Below, piece by piece: positions 11,541 to 13,059 of a stretch of 13,059 nucleotides of DNA (the stretch's first letter is position 1; each line of letters begins with the position of its first letter). The stretch is from Candidatus Saccharibacteria bacterium UBA5152 (GTDB lineage Bacteria; Patescibacteriota; Saccharimonadia; Saccharimonadales; UBA4665). The position numbers and the translations under genes were made by a program. The stretch lies in NCBI GenBank assembly GCA_002413755.1, contig DHXQ01000036.1:86394-99452 (forward strand), read 5' to 3'. The notes under the pieces are model-generated. The model did no database searches. It had not been told where the DNA came from and worked only from the letters and a program-made list of their open reading frames with translations.

Positions 11541-12857
11541 TTAAACAGCCGGCACTGACGGCTTGTCGACGTAGTCCTGGCACAGCCGCTCAAAGACCGA
11601 GTTGGTCCAGCCGAAGCCGGTCTGCGATGGGTAGACGCCCTTGACGGGTGGTTTATCGGGGTTGACGACGTTGTATTTTTCCAGGAAAACGCCGTTGTTG
11701 TTGAACCAGTTGAGGTTGTTCTTGAGCCACTTGGTAGCAATCCGGCGGGCGTCGTCGTGGTAGCCGTAGCGCTCCAGGGCCTTGATGACTACATATTCCA
11801 GTGGCGCCCAGCCATTCGGGTAGGCCCACTGGGTGGGGAGCGCACCGGGTGTCAATTGTTGGGCCAGCGGCAAGGCGTCGGTCGTCGCCAGTCCGCCCTT
11901 CTCTTCGAAGCGCTTGAGTTGTTTGACCATTTGTTTGGCTTGCTGCTCGGTAACCATACCGGCCCACATCGGGAAGAAGGCCGCCAGCGAGCTAATGTTG
12001 CCGCGCTTCTCGGTCTTGTAATTGTAGTCGTAATACAGGCCGCGGCCTTTGTCCCACATCAGGTGATTCATGCTGCGCTTGCGGGCATCAGCGGCTTGCT
12101 CCCAACGGGTGGCATCACGCTTGTCGCCGTAGATTCGGGCCGCCCGGGCGAAGTCCATTTCGTAACGGTACAGCAGAGCATTGAGGTCAACGGGCAGATA
12201 ATTGAGCGCTTTGCGGTTGAAGCGCGGGGTCATATCCCAGCCACTCTCGGCTTCGGCGAGGTCATGCAGATAATTAATGTCGTAGTAACGCGACAGCCCC
12301 TCATGAACGAGCCGCTCGTTGGGTTTTTTGATGCCCATCCAGACGATGGCGTACTCGTCCTTGGCAATACCGATGGCCCGGGCCAGCCACTCTTCACCAG
12401 GATCGTACTTTTGATAGAGTTCAAAGATAAACGAGGTCAGGAATGGCGGCTGGGAGCGGCCCATCAGATACATCCGGGAGGCGTTCGGAATCACTCGGAA
12501 GCGCTCAAACAGCGTCAGCAGGTCTTCCAGGATGCCCATGGTTAATTCTTTGTGCTGCTTGTTCTGGAGACCTTGCACCATGAAGTAGCTGTCCCAGTAG
12601 TACAGCTCGTTGTAGTCAAAACCAGCATCTTCGGTGAATGACGGCACCAGGTATGGCTTGGGCACACCGAGCAGGCTTTCGTCGTCGTTCGGGTGGTAAC
12701 GCTCCAGCTTGGGCCAGTAGGCAGCGATGTAATCCCGGGCGATTTTAACATCGTCGGTGGTCAGTTCCGTCTTGTCGCCATACGAAAACAGCCGGTGCTT
12801 GCTTTGGCGGGCCAGCCGGGCCAATTGTCTCATTTGGTCAGTCGTATTTCGTAACAT
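11541..12857 (-). CDS. Trehalase, GH37 family, cytoplasmic (438 aa)
   Basis: Splits trehalose into two glucose molecules. GH37 signatures are intact: a first signature region FDYNELYYWDSYFMVQGL (80-97) and the second, QWAYPNGWAPLEY (343-355). The catalytic acid lies in ESGWDMTPRF (D208) and the catalytic base in FLEKYNVV (E393), corresponding to Asp312 and Glu496 of the Escherichia coli periplasmic enzyme. There is no signal peptide, so it should work inside the cell. At 438 residues it is about 100 shorter than typical trehalases, mostly at the ends. No trehalose synthesis or uptake genes are visible, so the substrate may be scavenged. The ATG at 12857 has a promoter close upstream and no Shine-Dalgarno; M9 is an alternative start. 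Confidence 0.9.
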   Translation of the reverse strand: MLRNTTDQMRQLARLARQSKHRLFSYGDKTELTTDDVKIARDYIAAYWPKLERYHPNDDESLLGVPKPYLVPSFTEDAGFDYNELYYWDSYFMVQGLQNKQHKELTMGILEDLLTLFERFRVIPNASRMYLMGRSQPPFLTSFIFELYQKYDPGEEWLARAIGIAKDEYAIVWMGIKKPNERLVHEGLSRYYDINYLHDLAEAESGWDMTPRFNRKALNYLPVDLNALLYRYEMDFARAARIYGDKRDATRWEQAADARKRSMNHLMWDKGRGLYYDYNYKTEKRGNISSLAAFFPMWAGMVTEQQAKQMVKQLKRFEEKGGLATTDALPLAQQLTPGALPTQWAYPNGWAPLEYVVIKALERYGYHDDARRIATKWLKNNLNWFNNNGVFLEKYNVVNPDKPPVKGVYPSQTGFGWTNSVFERLCQDYVDKPSVPAV

Positions 12858-12865
12858 CTCTATGT

Positions 12866-12894
12866 AGCCTATAAACGAAAGCAGCGCCAGTCAA
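12866..12894 (-). promoter_or_regulatory. Promoter of the trehalase gene, overlapping the upstream terminator
   Basis: TTGACT (12889-12894) and TAGGCT (12866-12871) lie 17 nt apart on the minus strand. The -10 ends 8 nt before the ATG, implying a very short or no leader. The -35 spans the loop and stem edge of the terminator at 12878-12912. Confidence 0.5.
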
Positions 12895-12912
12895 GTATTC
12901 TGGCGCTGCTTT
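12878..12912 (-). terminator. Terminator of the upstream minus-strand gene
   Basis: A 13-bp perfect stem (AAAGCAGCGCCAG with CTGGCGCTGCTTT) around a 9-nt loop, 12 nt past the stop of the gene at 12925. The T-run on the minus strand is short (TTTCGTTT); on the + strand it is TTTT. Confidence 0.6.
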
Positions 12913-12924
12913 TAAAATTTTGTA

Positions 12925-13059
12925 CTAGTATGCGGGGTTCGCGACGATATTATTAAGCACTTTGAAATACGACTGCATATCGCGCTGCGAGACGCCTTTG
13001 ATCATCGTCGCTAACTGTTTTTGTAGTGTTTCTTCGACCGCGGCGACGATTTTCTTGGC
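12925..13059 (-). CDS. 3' end of an unidentified gene (partial, 44 aa)
   Basis: Open from the window edge to TAG. It reads AKKIVAAVEETLQKQLATMI then KGVSQRDMQSYFKVLNNIVANPAY. The pattern of a helix, a hinge with S-x-x-D, and a final helix resembles the C-terminal dimerisation helices of MarR-type regulators, but 44 residues are too few to be sure. A terminator follows directly. It is separate from trehalase, which has its own promoter. Confidence 0.65.
   Translation of the reverse strand, partial: AKKIVAAVEETLQKQLATMIKGVSQRDMQSYFKVLNNIVANPAY

Noticed and set aside
11757..12545. A 262-codon + strand open frame
   Set aside because: It lies wholly inside the trehalase gene on the other strand, which has all GH37 motifs; the frame is a by-product of GC-rich coding sequence and has no recognisable domain.
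1..13059. CRISPR array, phage structural genes or toxin-antitoxin pair
   Set aside because: No regularly spaced repeats, no cas-like proteins, no capsid or tail genes and no small paired frames with such features were found on either strand.

Overview
The window most resembles a member of the Patescibacteria/CPR, with Candidatus Saccharibacteria as my best guess. The clues are small genes with short gaps, a type IV pilin-like surface protein, a secreted GH25-like protein starting GYDISYPQCG, P-loop proteins of a type common in that group, and apparently leaderless promoters. UGA is used as a normal stop codon (for example between the MFS and crcB genes), so this is not a UGA-recoding lineage. 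No rRNA or marker gene is present, so the assignment is an inference.

Layout. 1-3238 holds the tail of a + strand gene, then a minus-strand run: P-loop kinase-like protein, small membrane protein, PhnB/VOC protein, secreted GH25-like protein, and a family 2-like glycosyltransferase. 3281-8351 is an integrated element bounded by a perfect 21-bp direct repeat, which is the 3' end of the tRNA-Gly(GCC) gene at 8329-8405. The displaced tRNA 3' end (3281-3301) is followed by what looks like its original terminator (3238-3265). The element carries, all on the minus strand, two CDF cation-efflux genes, a PAP2 phosphatase, a fluoride riboswitch with an overlapping intrinsic terminator, an MFS permease and two overlapping crcB (Fluc) fluoride-channel genes. 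At its other end is a truncated serine recombinase remnant whose frame runs into the tRNA. 8452-13059 returns to chromosomal genes: a paralogous glycosyltransferase, a + strand pilin-like protein with two Cys-rich repeats, a gene-poor stretch with two partial copies of the tRNA-Phe 3' end, tRNA-Phe(GAA), an SPFH/slipin gene, a GH37 trehalase and the 3' end of an unidentified gene.

How it fits together. The element looks like an ion-stress cassette. Fluoride binding would let transcription pass the riboswitch terminator into MFS-crcB-crcB, giving passive fluoride exit through a probable two-subunit channel, while the upstream block exports divalent metals. Without the element, the two paralogous glycosyltransferases would be separated only by tRNA-Gly and its terminator. 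The tRNA-Gly itself is unusual: its G19-C56 tertiary pair is replaced by a co-varying U19-A56. Several chromosomal genes have an extended -10 promoter 6-8 nt before the start codon, implying leaderless mRNAs, while others have clear Shine-Dalgarno sites.
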